DNA of 64,000 bases from Stratiolaelaps scimitus (GCA_019614645.1 JABWDB010000011.1:6211501-6275500); one strand, 5' to 3'. Shown: positions 37,986-51,402, counted from the stretch's first letter. Program-made: numbers and translations. The notes: generated from the sequence alone by a model not told the origin.

Positions 37986-38751
37986 TCGCTAGCTGATCTT
38001 TCGTTAATGTCTCTCAGACTTCGTATAGCAGGTCTCGAAAAGATTTGACACATATTAACTATATATACATTATATGCTTCAATTATTTATTTCAACGATC
38101 GTATTTCTAAATTTCATTGCATTTGTACGTATTACGTATTTGCTATTTATATTTCTTTCTGCAGTTTGCAGTTGTGTATATACACACACACACACACGCA
38201 CCGACAATGGATGATGCTTCTCCGAAATGCAACCCCATTTAATTTCATATTTCAATACTGCTACATCATTGGAAGGAACCAAGTTTAGTGTCGATGCTGA
38301 ACAAACCAGCCGAAAGTCACAGTCGTTCGAAGGAGGTGGCTTTATCGAAACGTGTTTACTGTGCCGCCTACGACAGACATCAGGCTAGCGACAGTTGGCG
38401 ACAACTAAACTTCGGTGATTTTTCCTCTGGTTTGGCAACACCCCAATACCCCCCCCCCCCCCACACCGTTGTATGTCCCCTAATACAGCTTTGTTCTACA
38501 AGGCCAACTTCGTCCAGCTCAACGCGGCGCACTGTGTCGCCGTCGTCGTTGTTCAGACATGTGTGTATGTGTGGCCAACTGATTATATTATATATTGCAT
38601 CTCAAACGTTGCTATCCGCCTCACACCGATTGCTGTTCAATTACACGAGCAGAGAACAAAGATCGGGCCAGTGTTCGTTAGCACAATGAGATTTGAAGTT
38701 TCTCCCGAAACAGCACCCTGCTCCCTTTCTCTCTCGAGCTCTATCTCGCTA

Positions 38752-38754
<3 letters not shown>

Positions 38755-38787
<33 letters not shown>
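38755..38787. repeat. (TA)n microsatellite
   Basis: About sixteen TA units. Confidence 0.95.
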
Positions 38788-38789
<2 letters not shown>

Positions 38790-39699
38790 ATCTATTTCTT
38801 GCTCGATTTCGGCTCTCCAAGATCTCAGATGGACCCCCGTGTTTCTCCCTCTTCTCTTTCTCTGCCATTCGCCTGCAAGGATCGGAAGGCGCATCAATGG
38901 ACGCGCGCGCGTTGCTACTCTGTTGAAGGGCGTTCATCTCGGTGAGCTCTCTGTGTGTGTCCCTTGTGTTCCCTGTTAGTTCTCGCATCAGCGAACGTTG
39001 GCATTGGTCAAATCAAGCGACGCCACCGGCTATCCGCGCCAGCGGGAGCGCGTTAGTGAAGAACGGAGAGAGAAGGATGAGGGAACATAAGTCCCAGGCT
39101 ACGAATCAACGATCGGACGGACACAGACGAATCAAATCTTGTTTGGACTCGGCTGTTTCTCCCGCTCTTCCTTTACCATTATCTTTTTTAGCCGCGTTCG
39201 GCCGCGTTCGGCTGCCTTTGGCTGGCCGCCTTTCAAGTTACCCGACCACGGCGGTGAACTGGCTTGCCCAGCCAGTCAACTAGCAACGTTCGGCTCGGCG
39301 TAGCCGACGGCCTGTCGCGCTGCCGATGTGGCGATGCTGGTCGAGATCGAACCGGCGCACGCACGGAACGAAAAATCGAAAAGGACTCTTTGGTTTTTGG
39401 TGAGAAATTGGCGAGAAATACGAACGGACGAATCCAGCTGATGGAAGCGGCCCGAGGATGGGGAGCAACAATGGCGGGGAGCGGGGCGAGGGGGTTCGGA
39501 TGAGTTCGGTTAGGAAGAGATATCTTCACTCGTCTCACTCGATTCCTTGACAGATCCTGTTAACCAGACGCACCGCTTCTTCGCCTCCTCTCTCAAACCC
39601 TGAAAGCTCATGGCAGCAGAGGCTCATGTGGAGCTGGCGGCGTATGCCCTGACTGTCTGTCTGTCTGCCTGCCCTACCCGCGTTCCCTTGTCGAAGTTG

Positions 39700-39746
39700 G
39701 TCATCGTCGTTGTCGTCGTTGTCGTCGTCGTCGTTGTCGTTGGTTT
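39700..39746. repeat. (GTC/GTT)n trinucleotide repeat
   Basis: GTCGTT-type units; the minus strand would encode a Thr-like run. Confidence 0.8.
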
Positions 39747-39975
39747 CCTCATCTGATCCGAGACGAAGGATCCGTCGAAAGAACGGAGTGTCTCACGCTT
39801 GCTCTGCTTTCTGCAATCGGCCGAGGGATGACAGAGGCGGGAGCTCGGAGAAGCCTGCCGATGGGTTGGGCCCAACGATGCAGGTCCTCCTAACAAGCCT
39901 CCACTTGCAGTCCCACTAAGCATGCTGCTCGCAGCGGCGAAGGCAGGAGTTCGTTGTTGATCTCTTTTGCGTTCG

Positions 39976-40015
39976 ACTCTCCTCTCTCTCTCTCTCTCTC
40001 TATCTCTCCCTCTCG
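39976..40015. repeat. (CT)n microsatellite
   Basis: CT run followed 26 bases later by a G-rich tract. Confidence 0.9.
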
Positions 40016-40037
40016 GTTGACCACTTCGGGCCGTCGG

Positions 40038-40070
40038 GAGGGGGGAGGGGGGCAGGGGGGGGGTATTCGT
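40038..40070 (+). other. G-quadruplex-forming tract
   Basis: Runs of three, six, six and nine or so G separated by single A or CA. Confidence 0.75.
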
Positions 40071-42591
40071 CGGCTGTCATGTTTCGCAAAACTCCCTATA
40101 AGCTCGAAGCCAACTGAAATTGATAATGCATGTAGTTGCTTTTCATGCCTTCTTCGCGCGATACGATGAAATGGCGGCAGCGAAAGCGAGCAGGGCAACT
40201 TGGAGGGCAGCCTACGAGCTGGCCGTCACCTATTCTATCACGTATGGGTTAGAGCTTCGGTCCAGTTAGGCTAAATGGCATAACGCTTGGCGAAGTGGCA
40301 CAGTGCCACCACATTTTTGTCTTTTTATATTTATCCTTCCCCTCCTTGTTCTCTGTTGTCCTCGCTCGTGTTTCCCACCTCCTAAATAGTAGGACTCGAG
40401 GCGAGCAGATCCTCGAGGCGAATCTAGTCAGCGGTTACTTCCGATAAACCTTATCTTGCATACGTTCGCCTCAACGTTCGAGTGCTTTCAATCTCTGCTT
40501 CAAGATTGCACCCATTTTTACTAACCCTTGCTCGACTACCGATTCGTTCATTTCGACGGTGTCTAGTCGAGGCGGAGAACGATATCTGCCGCGTTTTGTG
40601 CTTCCCTTTGTCCTCTCAGCCGCGTGCGTCTGTTAAGCATCGGCTAGGGCTCACGATCGTCATGCGCTAGCCAATGCTGGCTTCTTTTGCTATTCGTTTG
40701 TAGTCCCCTCGTAGCTACTGACTGTTTCTCTTTTTGGTTACGTCATCATGTGTGTGATAGTGTGACCACGCACGGCCGCCGCTTTCGCCGCACCCCACGA
40801 GAACCCCCTTCAAATTTCTCATTCGCTGTAGCCGTCCATCGTTGCTGTGCTCTCTGCAAGGGCCCCGCCCCCCCCACGAAGTGGACTCCCTGGACCCCAC
40901 TCCTTGTGGACCCTCCGCTAGGCATCTCCCGCCTGTATGTCTCCTTTCAGTGTCTCTCTCTCTCTCCACTTCAATGCTCCCAGTGGCACGCTCTTTTTAC
41001 CGGGCAGCAGCAGCGACTCCATTCGCCTGCCTGTTAGGCTTGCTCAATGCCTACGCCTCCCGCCGTCCACAATACCAACAGCATCCGTCGCTTGATTCCC
41101 GCCTTGGCCCCGCCGCTCTTAGGCTTTTTTGCCTGACTCGTCCGTGACAGTTCGTTTTTCCCTGTCCATTCTGGCACTTTCCCGGTGGCCTCGTCGTCCA
41201 GCAATTGCTGCTGCTGCTGCTGCTGTTGCTGTTGCATCAGCAACCTCCGTACTTGGTTGCACGCAGGGAGCATCGCAGCGGACACAAATAGTGGCGTCGT
41301 TCGTGCTAGCCTAAATAGGCGCGCTAGATTCAGGAGTTGGACCGTCTCGTCGGCATCCTTCTCGCAGTGCTCTCCTCGAATCGAAGTCCACCATCTCCTC
41401 GTGGTGGTCCGCTTCGTTCTTCATCTCGTAGTGCTCCGCTCGGTGCTCTCGCATCGTCATCGGTAGCAGCAACAGCAGTAGTAGCAGCGATGGCGGCAGT
41501 ATAATAGGAGTTCGTCGCTGGACGACCGCGCAGGCCAGAAGCGTTAGCCGAAGAAAGGCGAACGCGGCTTGCTTGCTGCAAACTCGGCCGACTGACCGGC
41601 CAGGGGCCAGCGGCAAATAGTCCGCCTCGAGATCAAACGGGATTTCCCATTGTAATGAGCTTGGCCTAGTCGATGCCTGATGCTACTGCTGCTGCTGCTG
41701 CTGTTGCAGCCGCCGCTGCCGGACTACCGGACAAGAGACATACACCCCTCGAGAAGCAGCAGTGGCCGGTGCCCCACCCAGCTTGCGCGATGAGCGCACT
41801 CGTACCTTCCCCTTCGTCGCCCCAAAGGACGCAGAGCCGGTCGCGTCCCCTCAAGCGAGCCGAGTCCCCTTTGGGCTCGGCTAGCTGCTCCCTGCATCGA
41901 GGACAGCGACCAGGTTCCCCTATACTTGTCCGCTAGTTTCTCCTAGTTTCTTCTTTCTCTTCGAGAGAGAGAGAGGAATGGAATACCCCCATTGGCGCTC
42001 CTGGGATGAACGAGCGACACTGGCCGAGGATATGGACGCGGCGGGGGGCTCGAGGGGGCTGGTCAACACAAAGCAAAACCCGCTGACTAAGAGCCTAGTT
42101 AGAAGCGAGCGAGGGACTCGGCAGCCGCAGCAGAGCACAATCCTCTTCTTCTCCCTTCCCTGGAGCTGGCTATCCACCACGTCCACTACTGGACTTCACA
42201 GTCCCCCGCGTCCCCCGCGAGCTCACCCCACGAGCGGTGAGAGCCACCTCGAAAGTCCGCTGCTGCCGCTGACCACCCCACCCAGACCTACCTCTGCTTG
42301 GAAACCCCCACCCGGGAGCACCCCTGTCCCCCCCCCCCCGCGAGTCGGGACGCGTTGCATCTTTATTATAGGGCAATGGCACACAAAAAAAATAGAAGAA
42401 CAAAAATAATAGAGAGAAGTAAAAAGAAGAAACCGCCGACGCCGCCGCCCCACCGCAAAGGCCGGGAAAGCGCGAGGGGTTTGTGGGGCGTATGGGGGGA
42501 GCAGGACAGAGGAGCCTCTGGTCACTCCGAGGCACTGGTCGGTCACTCGTTGATGCTGTCCGGAAAGAGCTGATGGCGGCAAGCAAGCTCC

Positions 42592-42592
<1 letters not shown>

Positions 42593-42626
<34 letters not shown>
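42593..42626. repeat. (TA)n microsatellite
   Basis: Seventeen TA units. This tract keeps a 286-codon minus-strand frame open as a Tyr-Ile run. Confidence 0.95.
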
Positions 42627-42628
<2 letters not shown>

Positions 42629-43597
42629 TATATCGACGCCGCGGATCAGAGCTGAACAGGGCGACAAGGCCTGGCTTGGGTGACGCCGTGCTGGGGGCGA
42701 GTCTGATGCAGGGCGCTCAGGCCAGGAGAAGTAGCCCCCCCCCCCGAGGATCTCGAATCCCGAATCAGCCACTAGGTTGGCTTCACTGACCAACCACGAG
42801 AATTGACCAGCAGTCAGCCGGGCAGACAGCAAACGGGATCCTGCTTGGACTCCTTCGTTGTCGCTCCAGGGAGCAGCGCAAGCAGCGGTGGCAGCTACAG
42901 CAGTAGCCGCCGCCACCGCCGCGCAAGGAGCACTGCTGCATCCATGCACCTTCCAGTTTCGTTTGGCTTCGTGCGCGCCATCTCTGTCGTTGTTCGATAT
43001 CGTCGCCCTGCTGCTGCTGCTGCCGTCCACAGATCCCTCGTAGTTGTCTGGGGATCTGGGGCAACCTGGTGGGCCGACATCGTGTGTGATGCATGTGACT
43101 GCGTGATCAGTTCCAGTCGCTGCCAGGATTGTCGTAACGTGCCGATTGTCACTTGCTCATCGTCGTGGTTCAGCGTCGTCGCCGTTGAAGACGGACAATG
43201 GATATTGTGGCCTATTGGCGTCATTGGCCATGAAGTATGTGTGAGCTATTAATGAATGGTGACATGTATCCTGAGCGATTAGTGTCTTATGGCTTAGTGC
43301 AGTAGCAGCAGCAGCAGCAGCCATGATCAGATGTGTGAATGCGCAATTCGAAGAAGATCCTGGTCGCATTCTGTATAAAATGGACACCCTTGCAAATGTT
43401 TATGATGGGTGGAGTCAGTTCATTCAAATTTTTCTTTTATTTCATAGACACTTGCATTTTTTGTTTCCGTTGCTGTGAGATGAGTTTTTTCCTGAATTCA
43501 ACAGGACGTACAGCCTCCAAAGGTCATACAACAGAAACATGTCAAGCGCCCCCAACGCACGGTCAAGTGAATCAGGGGTAACGCTGTTTCAAATTGT

Positions 43598-43624
43598 AAT
43601 GGTGCTCTTTAGTGGAGCACCATT
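43598..43624. other. Perfect 10-bp stem-loop
   Basis: AATGGTGCTC at 43598-43607 pairs exactly with GAGCACCATT at 43615-43624 across a 7-nt loop (TTTAGTG). It does not fit the histone 3' stem-loop, which has a 6-bp stem and 4-nt loop, or a canonical iron-responsive element. Confidence 0.7.
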
Positions 43625-43740
43625 TTCTCCATTTATAAGAAGTAATATAACACACGGTTCACTCGAAACTTCGACCACCGAAATCTGCCACAGCGGCAAC
43701 GACCCAACCGATCACTGCTGTGCTATCTATGGAAACGACT

Positions 43741-43790
43741 GAATAAGTACAATAAGTAAAATAAACTCAATAAACCCAATAAGTACATCA
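43741..43790. repeat. Imperfect AATAAGTAC/AATAAACYC tandem repeat
   Basis: Five to six 8-9-bp units. It resembles the simple tail of a retroposed element on the plus strand, but I see no diagnostic body upstream. Confidence 0.5.
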
Positions 43791-46748
43791 CTGTTACATA
43801 TACGCACTTTCTCGCTAGGGCAGCTAATTTCTAGTTTTTTTTCTGCTCGAAGTTTAAACCCTTCGTGTTCAAACCTTCCTTATGGATGCAGGCTGACACT
43901 TGTCTGTGCATACATTTTCAATTCAACAACAACAGCTCAACTTCCGGGATCGTTGTCTCGGGCACCTGTTGTACAGTGAGGACTCGAAATTGCTGATAAT
44001 TTTCCCCTGCAGGCCCTCGTGCCCTCCTTCGGTCAACTTTGTCATCATCACCAGCGACATATGATCCTCCATCTTTCTCTCTCTCTCTCTCTTTCTCCCG
44101 TTTACACTTTGAATCTATGCTTTTAATGTCTTATAGAAGGACAGAGAGATAGAGAATGAGAGATCTGGCGATAGCGAGAACTCTGACCCCCGTGACGCGT
44201 GCTCCTTTCAGCCGACGGTCACCCACTTCGTGCCTGCCAATCCCTTGCCATCGTGGTACAATGGCCGTTCTGGCCGCACATCGAGATCGGGTTGCAGTCG
44301 GCCTTAGCCAGACCTGCTTGTATCCCGCCCGGCCTTCTCGGCCTAGCACGGCCCGGGCCAGCGTCCCAGTGCGGCCTCGGGTGGGACCGCCGGCTCTTCG
44401 TTTGGCCTCGTTCCCTCGCTACTTGCCTGCCCGGCTCGTCCCGACGATCGGCGTTTTATGATGTTTATGTAAGTGCTTTGGTCCATAAAAGAAAGACAGC
44501 CCGCACGGACCCGCCAGCCGGCTAGGCAGACATACATACAGACGTACACTGCGGCACAAGCGGCGAGGAGGCGCGCACTATACAGACAAAAGCCGTTGTC
44601 GGGCGGCGCGACGGACGGAGGCGAGGTCGCATCCCGTCCTCATTGGCCGCTAATACTTCGGCTTCGATGGGATTCAGTGCACCACCTTGGACCACCTCCA
44701 CCATCACCACCATCTCGGACCACCGCATCGCGCGACCCAGCCTCTCGCGCGGGCGGCCTACACTGGGCCTTCGGCCTCCTTCCACCCACTCGAGCCTGGC
44801 CGCTCCTCTGCCTGCTGTGTTGTTCTTGTTGTTGTTATTGTCGACGTCGATGCCGTTCCTCTCATTGCTGTTGTTGCTTTTGGGTCACACGACACCGAGG
44901 GAGAAACAGTGGGCCTTGTCCCCATGTGCTGACCAGCGACGGCCCCAACCTGCTCGGGCTGCTCGAGCAATATTTAGTGACACTGACTGCAATAAAAATT
45001 TAAGCGACACTTCTTAGCTTATGGTTTCGCTCGAGAGCCGCTTCTGCCGTCGACCTCTGTCCCACCTTGCACCGGTTGTCGATGGCTGCGCTTAAGACCT
45101 CTAAAGATGTGCGACTATCTTGCTGCCTCGGGTTTCTTAGCCGCTGGCGTGGCAGTTGGTTGTTTAGCTAAAGCGGTGATACAGGTCGGATTCAAGCTAG
45201 AACCAAAGTGTACCGAGATACCGCCCGGCCGTTCACCCACCGGGGTGGACTGTATCTGCGTGTGCTTCTGTGCGTGTATGGGAATTGAGTTCCTCAAGTC
45301 CAGATGCGTCCATCACACGGCCTACTCGCTGCTGTTGTTATTTCACGATTTTATTGTCATACACGATCGAGTGTGTGTCTCGGGCTCTGGGCCGCCGAGA
45401 AGCGAGGAGACGATTTTAAATTCATTCTCGGAGCTATAAATGTGTTGCTTTTAGTCTACGACAGCTAGCGTATCATCGTCCACTTCGCGCGCCTCGCTAC
45501 GCAGACCTCATCGTCGTTGTCTTTGGGGCTGCTCATTACATCCGAGCTATTGAAGTCGTTATGATGATCGGAGAGCTAAGTGGACTGCTCCATTGTGGTG
45601 CATGTACGAGAAGTGATCGCCGGATCGTCCGGGGGTGCGCGAGTGAGTCTGAGCTACACGACGAGTGTTTCGAGCCCGCAGTGCAGCCATTGCGCTGCCA
45701 CTGTCGACTCTTAATGACTACTCTCGTCATGACCGTGCAGTTCGTTCGAACCAGGAACAGCTTTTATATTGCTGTGGTACCCTGAAGCGTTTATGTTGTT
45801 TTTCATGGTACATTCTTCTCAGCCGCGGAGAAGCGGACAGTTTGCCAAATCGTCCCGAATCAACTTGCCCACAGGTCGTGGCCCCAATTGAAAAAACAGT
45901 TATATATCTGTATAGTACACAATAGTATTTAGAAAATAGCACGCATATATATATATATATATCACAGTCAGGGCCGAAATCGCGGACCACGAGAGGACAT
46001 CGATTAACTCAGCGCGTACTTGCCCTACCCATCCAGCGGACCGCAGAACAGAATAAAATCGCAACATATCAAAGACACGCAATCTTACCTCCGGTCAGTC
46101 GGTTGGTCGTGCCAGCCTCCTCTACTCAATTTACCGTTGCTCTCAACCTCGCGTCCGCGCGTACGCTTAAGGAAGTCGTCAAGCTACGAAAGCCAAAAAG
46201 CTTCAGTTCTCCACTCACGGGCCTCTCTCTTCAGTCTACCTTTGTAGGCTGGCCAGTAGTCTCGACTACCACTGGCAACAGCAGCCGCGGCAGCTATTGA
46301 GCAGTTATAGTCTCGAGTCGACGGTGGTAGTAATGTTAGTTGTGGCAGCGACGGCGCCGCTGGTAATAACGTGATAGCGAAAACTCGCCATCACAGCGGC
46401 CGAGCACGAAGTTCAGGTCGCGGGCGGACAGCAGCTTTTCCTCGAGTGACTCGCCGCGCCGCCCCTCGTCGCTGCCCGCTTCGCCGGAATCGCAGCCAAT
46501 GGGCACAATCGCACAATGGGCGCGTTTGGATGAGGGGGCGGACGAGATCGGACCGGCAGCGTTCTTAACTAAACCTACAATTTCGAATCTGAGGCGGCGT
46601 TCGCGTTGAACCCGCGAACTCCGCCGTCGACGGCGCTGCTGCCGCCGCTGCCGCCGCTACCACCTCTCTCTCGAACTTGTGAAGTCCCGCACCCGAACGG
46701 GTCGCTCTTCAACTGCTACTTCAGCCGCGGTATGGCTTTTGAGCATCG

Positions 46749-46784
<36 letters not shown>
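46749..46784. repeat. (CT)n(GT)n microsatellite
   Basis: A CT run passes directly into a GT run. Confidence 0.95.
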
Positions 46785-48005
46785 CGGCTGTATGGTGTAT
46801 ATCTGGTGTTTGTGTGTACAGCGGATGTGAGCTTTCTCCCCGTGGATTTCGTTCTTCCAACTTTATTTGACTTTGAGATACTACAACTTCTTCTTCTACT
46901 TTTTCATCGTCTCCTACTAGAACTACTGGCAACCGAACAACGACGAATGTACCATTGGCTGTGAAGATTTCTCTCCGCGCTAATTCTCCCTCGGCCTTCT
47001 ATCGGGGGATAGGGCGATTGCAGCTGTTGTTGGCCAAAGGGGCTGATGGCCGATGGCGTGCTCGCCGATTTCGATGCTGACTGACCGGCGACCTCTCGTT
47101 CTTGTCGACTCTGATTCTCGGCTGGGCCAGCCCGCTCGCGCCCTGTCGACTCACGGGATCTTCATCTGTCGAACCTGGCGGCGGCGGGCGCAGGCGCGGG
47201 CGCCGGCGCTGCGACGAGTTCAAGTTCAGTTTCAACTTAACCTAATCGTGATGTATGGTCAATCGTCGAAATATTGGGCAAACTTTCGATTAACGACGAT
47301 CGCTCTCGCCTATCGGGCCTGGCCCGTCCGACGGCTGATACCGAACGAGGGAGCGAGCGAGAAGCGGGCGAACAATTTCTCGTTTAGGATTTGCTACTGC
47401 TGCTACCCACTGATGTCTGTGCGTCTGACGAGACCGGGAGCACCGTCAGGATAAGTGGATTCTTTCTCACGATCTCTGATCTAGAATCAGTCGTTACTTT
47501 CATCAGATGAACCTTGGAACCGTGTTCTTGGAGTGCTCATGTTATAGAAATAAATATTTAGCGATATTTTACGATCCGGATCCGAAGCGCCGACCTCTAT
47601 ATCACGTTAGCATTTGGTTAGGTTAGTCGCCCGACGAGGATGAGGTTGCGTTAGTGACCCTGACGCCGTAGAACTACTTCGGCTACCATTATAGATAGCA
47701 GTTTGAGAGACGCATCTTGAAGCTGGAGTTGGTGGCTGTTGCTGCCGAGCTGTGGCAGCATCGTGCCGTAAGCGCTGAGTTGCACCATCTTTCGATTTCC
47801 TAGAGTCGTTTGTCGGACAAGCTTTTTCAAACACAAGACAAACTTTATGCTGGAGCTAATTTTGTTCCGGTTGATACGAGTGCTCTCTCTCTCTCCCTCT
47901 CTCTGTCTCTCTTAGCAACCCGAACTGATCACCGATTCATCCACCTATCTCCTCTACATCTCTGCTTACTTACTAATTTATTCCTCAATAATTCATGCCA
48001 GATTG

Positions 48006-48473
48006 TTAAACCAGCGAGGTACGAACTCCGAGCACCGACAAACACACGGCAAGACGCGACCAGCTATAACAACAACAACAACAACAACCCGTTGTCAGTG
48101 TCGAGACAATCTCAGCGTCAAGATATTTCCCCAGCTATCAAATATAGCCTTGGTCGAGGACTGCACTCCGCCTCAAGTCGACTGGCTCCAACCGCTCACC
48201 GGTGCTACATTCCCCATCGTCATCCTCGATCAGACGCGAACGTGGGAGTTGCAACAGTTCGCGACGAGATCGAACACAGGTTGGCCGAGCTACGAGCTAC
48301 GACTACACGGGCGCACGGGGGCCCGTTTTTTCTCCCTTGGCCAACCAGATACTCGCTCACATCTCATGGCCGATGTCTCCCGACCGACCTCCCTTGAAGT
48401 CGCCTGTCTATACGTTGCGCCCGGCCCGGCCCGTTGCTCCCTGGCAGCCGTCACGGACGTATGCCGCGTATGA
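48006..48473 (+). CDS. Candidate exon, unknown product
   Basis: This frame stays open to a TGA at 48471-48473 and has ordinary composition from about 48090 on, for example VDWLQPLTGATFPIVILDQT followed by a mixed polar segment. It has no ATG near its start, so it could only be an internal or last exon. A pyrimidine-rich stretch ending in CCAG at 47997-48001 could be the acceptor. A partly overlapping 195-codon frame in another phase contains translated CT and AAC repeats and is less likely. Confidence 0.15.
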   Translation, partial: LNQRGTNSEHRQTHGKTRPAITTTTTTTRCQCRDNLSVKIFPQLSNIALVEDCTPPQVDWLQPLTGATFPIVILDQTRTWELQQFATRSNTGWPSYELRLHGRTGARFFSLGQPDTRSHLMADVSRPTSLEVACLYVAPGPARCSLAAVTDVCRV

Positions 48474-49569
48474 AAGAGTGTAGTAGCTGTGTCCGTCTGG
48501 ACGTCTGTATGTATGTACGGCTGAAAGAGCTATCCTCCGTGTCCTTCGTTCTGTTGCTTTGCTCTGCATGTAGATAGCTGCTGTGTCCACCGTTGCTGCC
48601 TTGTCACTCGCTTGCTCTCGCTCTCTCTCCATCTCTCCCTATATCTCTCTCTCGATGTCTATCTCTGTCCACTACGTTGAGTTGTCCCTTCTCGTTCGGC
48701 CGAGGCCGGCGCGGGAACAACATGCACCGGCTGTTGTCCGAGCCCCGGCTACCTAGCGGGCGGAGGCTTCGACCGCGCTCCCCGAACGGAACGAGGATGG
48801 CAGCGCGTATGCGATGCGAGTGGACAAACATGTTTGAATAGGGCCCGGCTACATGTCTTCTCCCGGACGAGTCCCTCCCGCGACCCCGCATGCCTACCAG
48901 CTAGCAGCTCCTTTTGGGCACCCGACTCCCCGCTACTCCGGTTGTAGTCCAACCGGTCGTCGATGCAGCGTCCTCGTCTGCCGGCTCGTTCTCCAGCGTC
49001 TTCCTTTCGGCCCGCGTCTGCTTCTTGGGACAGCGGTAGGGGGTCAGGCCGTGTCCTGAGTATGGCCTGAACGACATGAGAGACCAGCGGAAGGATACAC
49101 ATAGGCCGGCCACGCACAGCCTGTGCCGGACAGGCATTCCAGCAAAATGCGACGACGAAAGGCAAAACAGAGGACAGCGTACGGCGTGTATGTGCGCGAC
49201 TTTCAGTTGCGGGAAAGAGGAGGAAAACAGATACAGATATAAACAGGTGGCCACCGAACAAGCAAAACACAGATACATACACACGGGGCAGAGAGACACG
49301 AATGCGGCAACTACAGATTGGATTGCTTCAGCGACGGAGTGCCTGGAGAACATAGAACTTGAGTACGAGGGGGGGCGCGGGGGGGGGGTAGGAACTCAAG
49401 ACGAGGGGAAGGGTGTGGGGCTGCCCTGAAAGGGGCCAGGACGTGAGAGACTTGACAGAGGGCCATCGGACGGCGTCGGACAGTGGCTAGCCGGAGCAGC
49501 GGATATTACCCTATGTATATATATCGACGCCGTAATCATATTTCATATTGTTGTGTGCCTTAAGATAAT

Positions 49570-49616
49570 ATACAATAAATATACATATATGTATTTATAT
49601 ATATATATATATATTC
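49570..49616. repeat. (TA)n microsatellite with short palindrome
   Basis: AT-rich run beginning with the near-palindrome AAATATACATATATGTATTT. Confidence 0.85.
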
Positions 49617-51312
49617 TATAGACGTATCTATATGTCGTCTACGGCTTGCCGAACTCGCCAGAGCAGGTACATAGGTATAGCGCGTGGAGGAGGCGCGTAC
49701 AAGCGAAATAAAATTCAGATGCTCTGTGATCCGCCATGTCCAGTGCGGCTAATACGCAGATTGACTGTCAGTTTTTCCTTTGCGGAGGGCGCGCACAGTG
49801 GACGCATTGCGGGACGGTAATCAACACGTACTCCGGTTGAACGCATTTGATTACCTCGTGTTTCCTTAATAACCGTCAACTTATTCTTGTTAAGTTGCAT
49901 AGCTCGAGCATACAAGCCCATACGCTAATCGTGTATCAGATAGCACGCAGTCGATACGACAAAAAGGGATGTTGAAATGATTCTGCTACTTCTTCGACTT
50001 TTGTGGGCTATAGCATGGCATGGCAAAGCGGGTACAGCCACTATTTGCATCGTTTGTGTAATCACCTCATGAGTACAATTCGTCTATGAGCACAACTGTA
50101 TAGAGCCGACACCCTCAATGTAGTACGTAGCGCTATTTGTTTTTTTGTCTTCATATTTAGTCAATATTGCCACCGTATTCGTACAATAATTCAGTTTCAA
50201 GATGTAAGTGTGCAGGTCCATTTCATGTCTCCTCAATCGGGCCATGTCGACAATCCTGCCTAAATCCCATAACACCTCCTTTTACGCCTTTACCGCATGT
50301 TCTCCCTCTGGGATCCAGAGCACTTCACCCGAAGCGCATTTGCTTGCTCTCTGTCTTGCTCTATCTGTCTCGACTCTCTTCAAGTGGATGAAGGCGAGGC
50401 TAGACCTTAGGAAAGGGGTCATATTCCCTCGTTTTGTGGCCTGTCTCGGCCTGAGTCGTTCTCCCTCGTAGAGCGGGTAGAGCAGCCCCTCAGATACCCC
50501 GCGTCTGTGTCTGCTATCCCGGGCCGCTCTTGTTTTGCCTGCGTGCATTCCCTTAACTGGGCGTTATTACATGTTAATTGCCGGCATCGATTGGCCAAAC
50601 GGGCATCCTGTACATCCGGGATCTCTCTGGCTATTAGGGGTGTAAAGGGGTAGGAGGCTGACGGCGAGAAGGCTACAACCCGCTGAAGGCTCAGAGTGAA
50701 GGACCTCCTGGGGGTGGCTAAAAGAATGGTGCCAAACCCTCGGCGAAGACGATGGCCAGGACACGAAAGGGGTAGATTGCAGTGGGCACAGTGGGGTTGT
50801 TCGTGGCGGGATCAGGGGTAACGAGGGGGTGCGGTGAGCTGTACGCTACGCGCACTGAACTCTCGGGGGTGCAATGCGATTAGTGGCCGATTACCACCCC
50901 TTGCATCACCCGGAGGCGGCCTGCCTTGAGCAGGTTTAGGCACCCGGCCGGGCCGGCAGACGAACTCTGTTGGAAGGGATCGCAACGAGCCAGCTGGGAG
51001 GCGGCTGGTTAAATACGGTGATTGTCAGCGGGACGGGAATTCGAGAGGGGTAGTTTGTGCCAATAAGAGGAGATGGTCGAGGAAGGACGATCGCTAGAGT
51101 CGGGGGGAGAGGTGTAAAGTGGCTTGTGATCAGTTGCGGCGGCGGCGGCTGCTGCTGCTGCTGCTGAACACGCCTATGAATATCTGATCTTCCCTTTCAG
51201 TCAGCGTTGCTTTTTCAACCAGCGGCTGTTGGCAGCGGTGCGATCCGCGTACCTGAGCAAGGCATAATGGGAGGAGGGACACCAGAGCAGACTGAAGGGA
51301 TTGAACATGCAT

Positions 51313-51402
51313 TGGGTTGCCGGATAAGTTCGTAGCGGAAGTCCCATAAGATTTCGAACCTATTCAAAATCCGGTACGGACTTATGCGACAACCAACCTA
51401 TT
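51313..51402. mobile_element. mariner-type MITE or collapsed element
   Basis: Two 24-bp sequences face each other: 51315-51338 begins GGTTGCCGGATAAGT and the complement of 51371-51394 begins GGTTGTCGCATAAGT. By eye they match at 20 of 24 positions. The GGTTG-x-C-x-x-ATAAGT start is characteristic of mariner terminal inverted repeats. Only about 32 bp separate them, so there is no transposase; this is a miniature element or the result of an internal deletion. Flanking TA is clear only on the right side (just past the AACC at 51394). Confidence 0.6.

Larger units (their letters stand above)
37986..47996. other. Gene-free, repeat-rich stretch
   Basis: CAG/CTG repeats at 41.2, 41.7 and 43.3 kb, several TA/CT tracts and C runs at 38.45 and 42.33 kb. 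A 110-codon frame at 45107-45439 has a hydrophobic start but no recognisable family. Confidence 0.4.

Noticed and set aside
42170..43030. 286-codon minus-strand ORF, the longest in the window
   Set aside because: It is kept open by a TA tract read as Tyr-Ile repeats, GCA repeats and a Phe/Leu run from homopolymers; no domain, and overlapping frames are open on the other strand.
43374..43420. TATAAAA followed by TCAGTT as a core promoter
   Set aside because: The distance from the TATA to the initiator A (about 43 bp) is too long for the usual 30-31 bp spacing.
47618..47632. TTAGG telomere-like repeat
   Set aside because: Only about two units; not a telomeric array.
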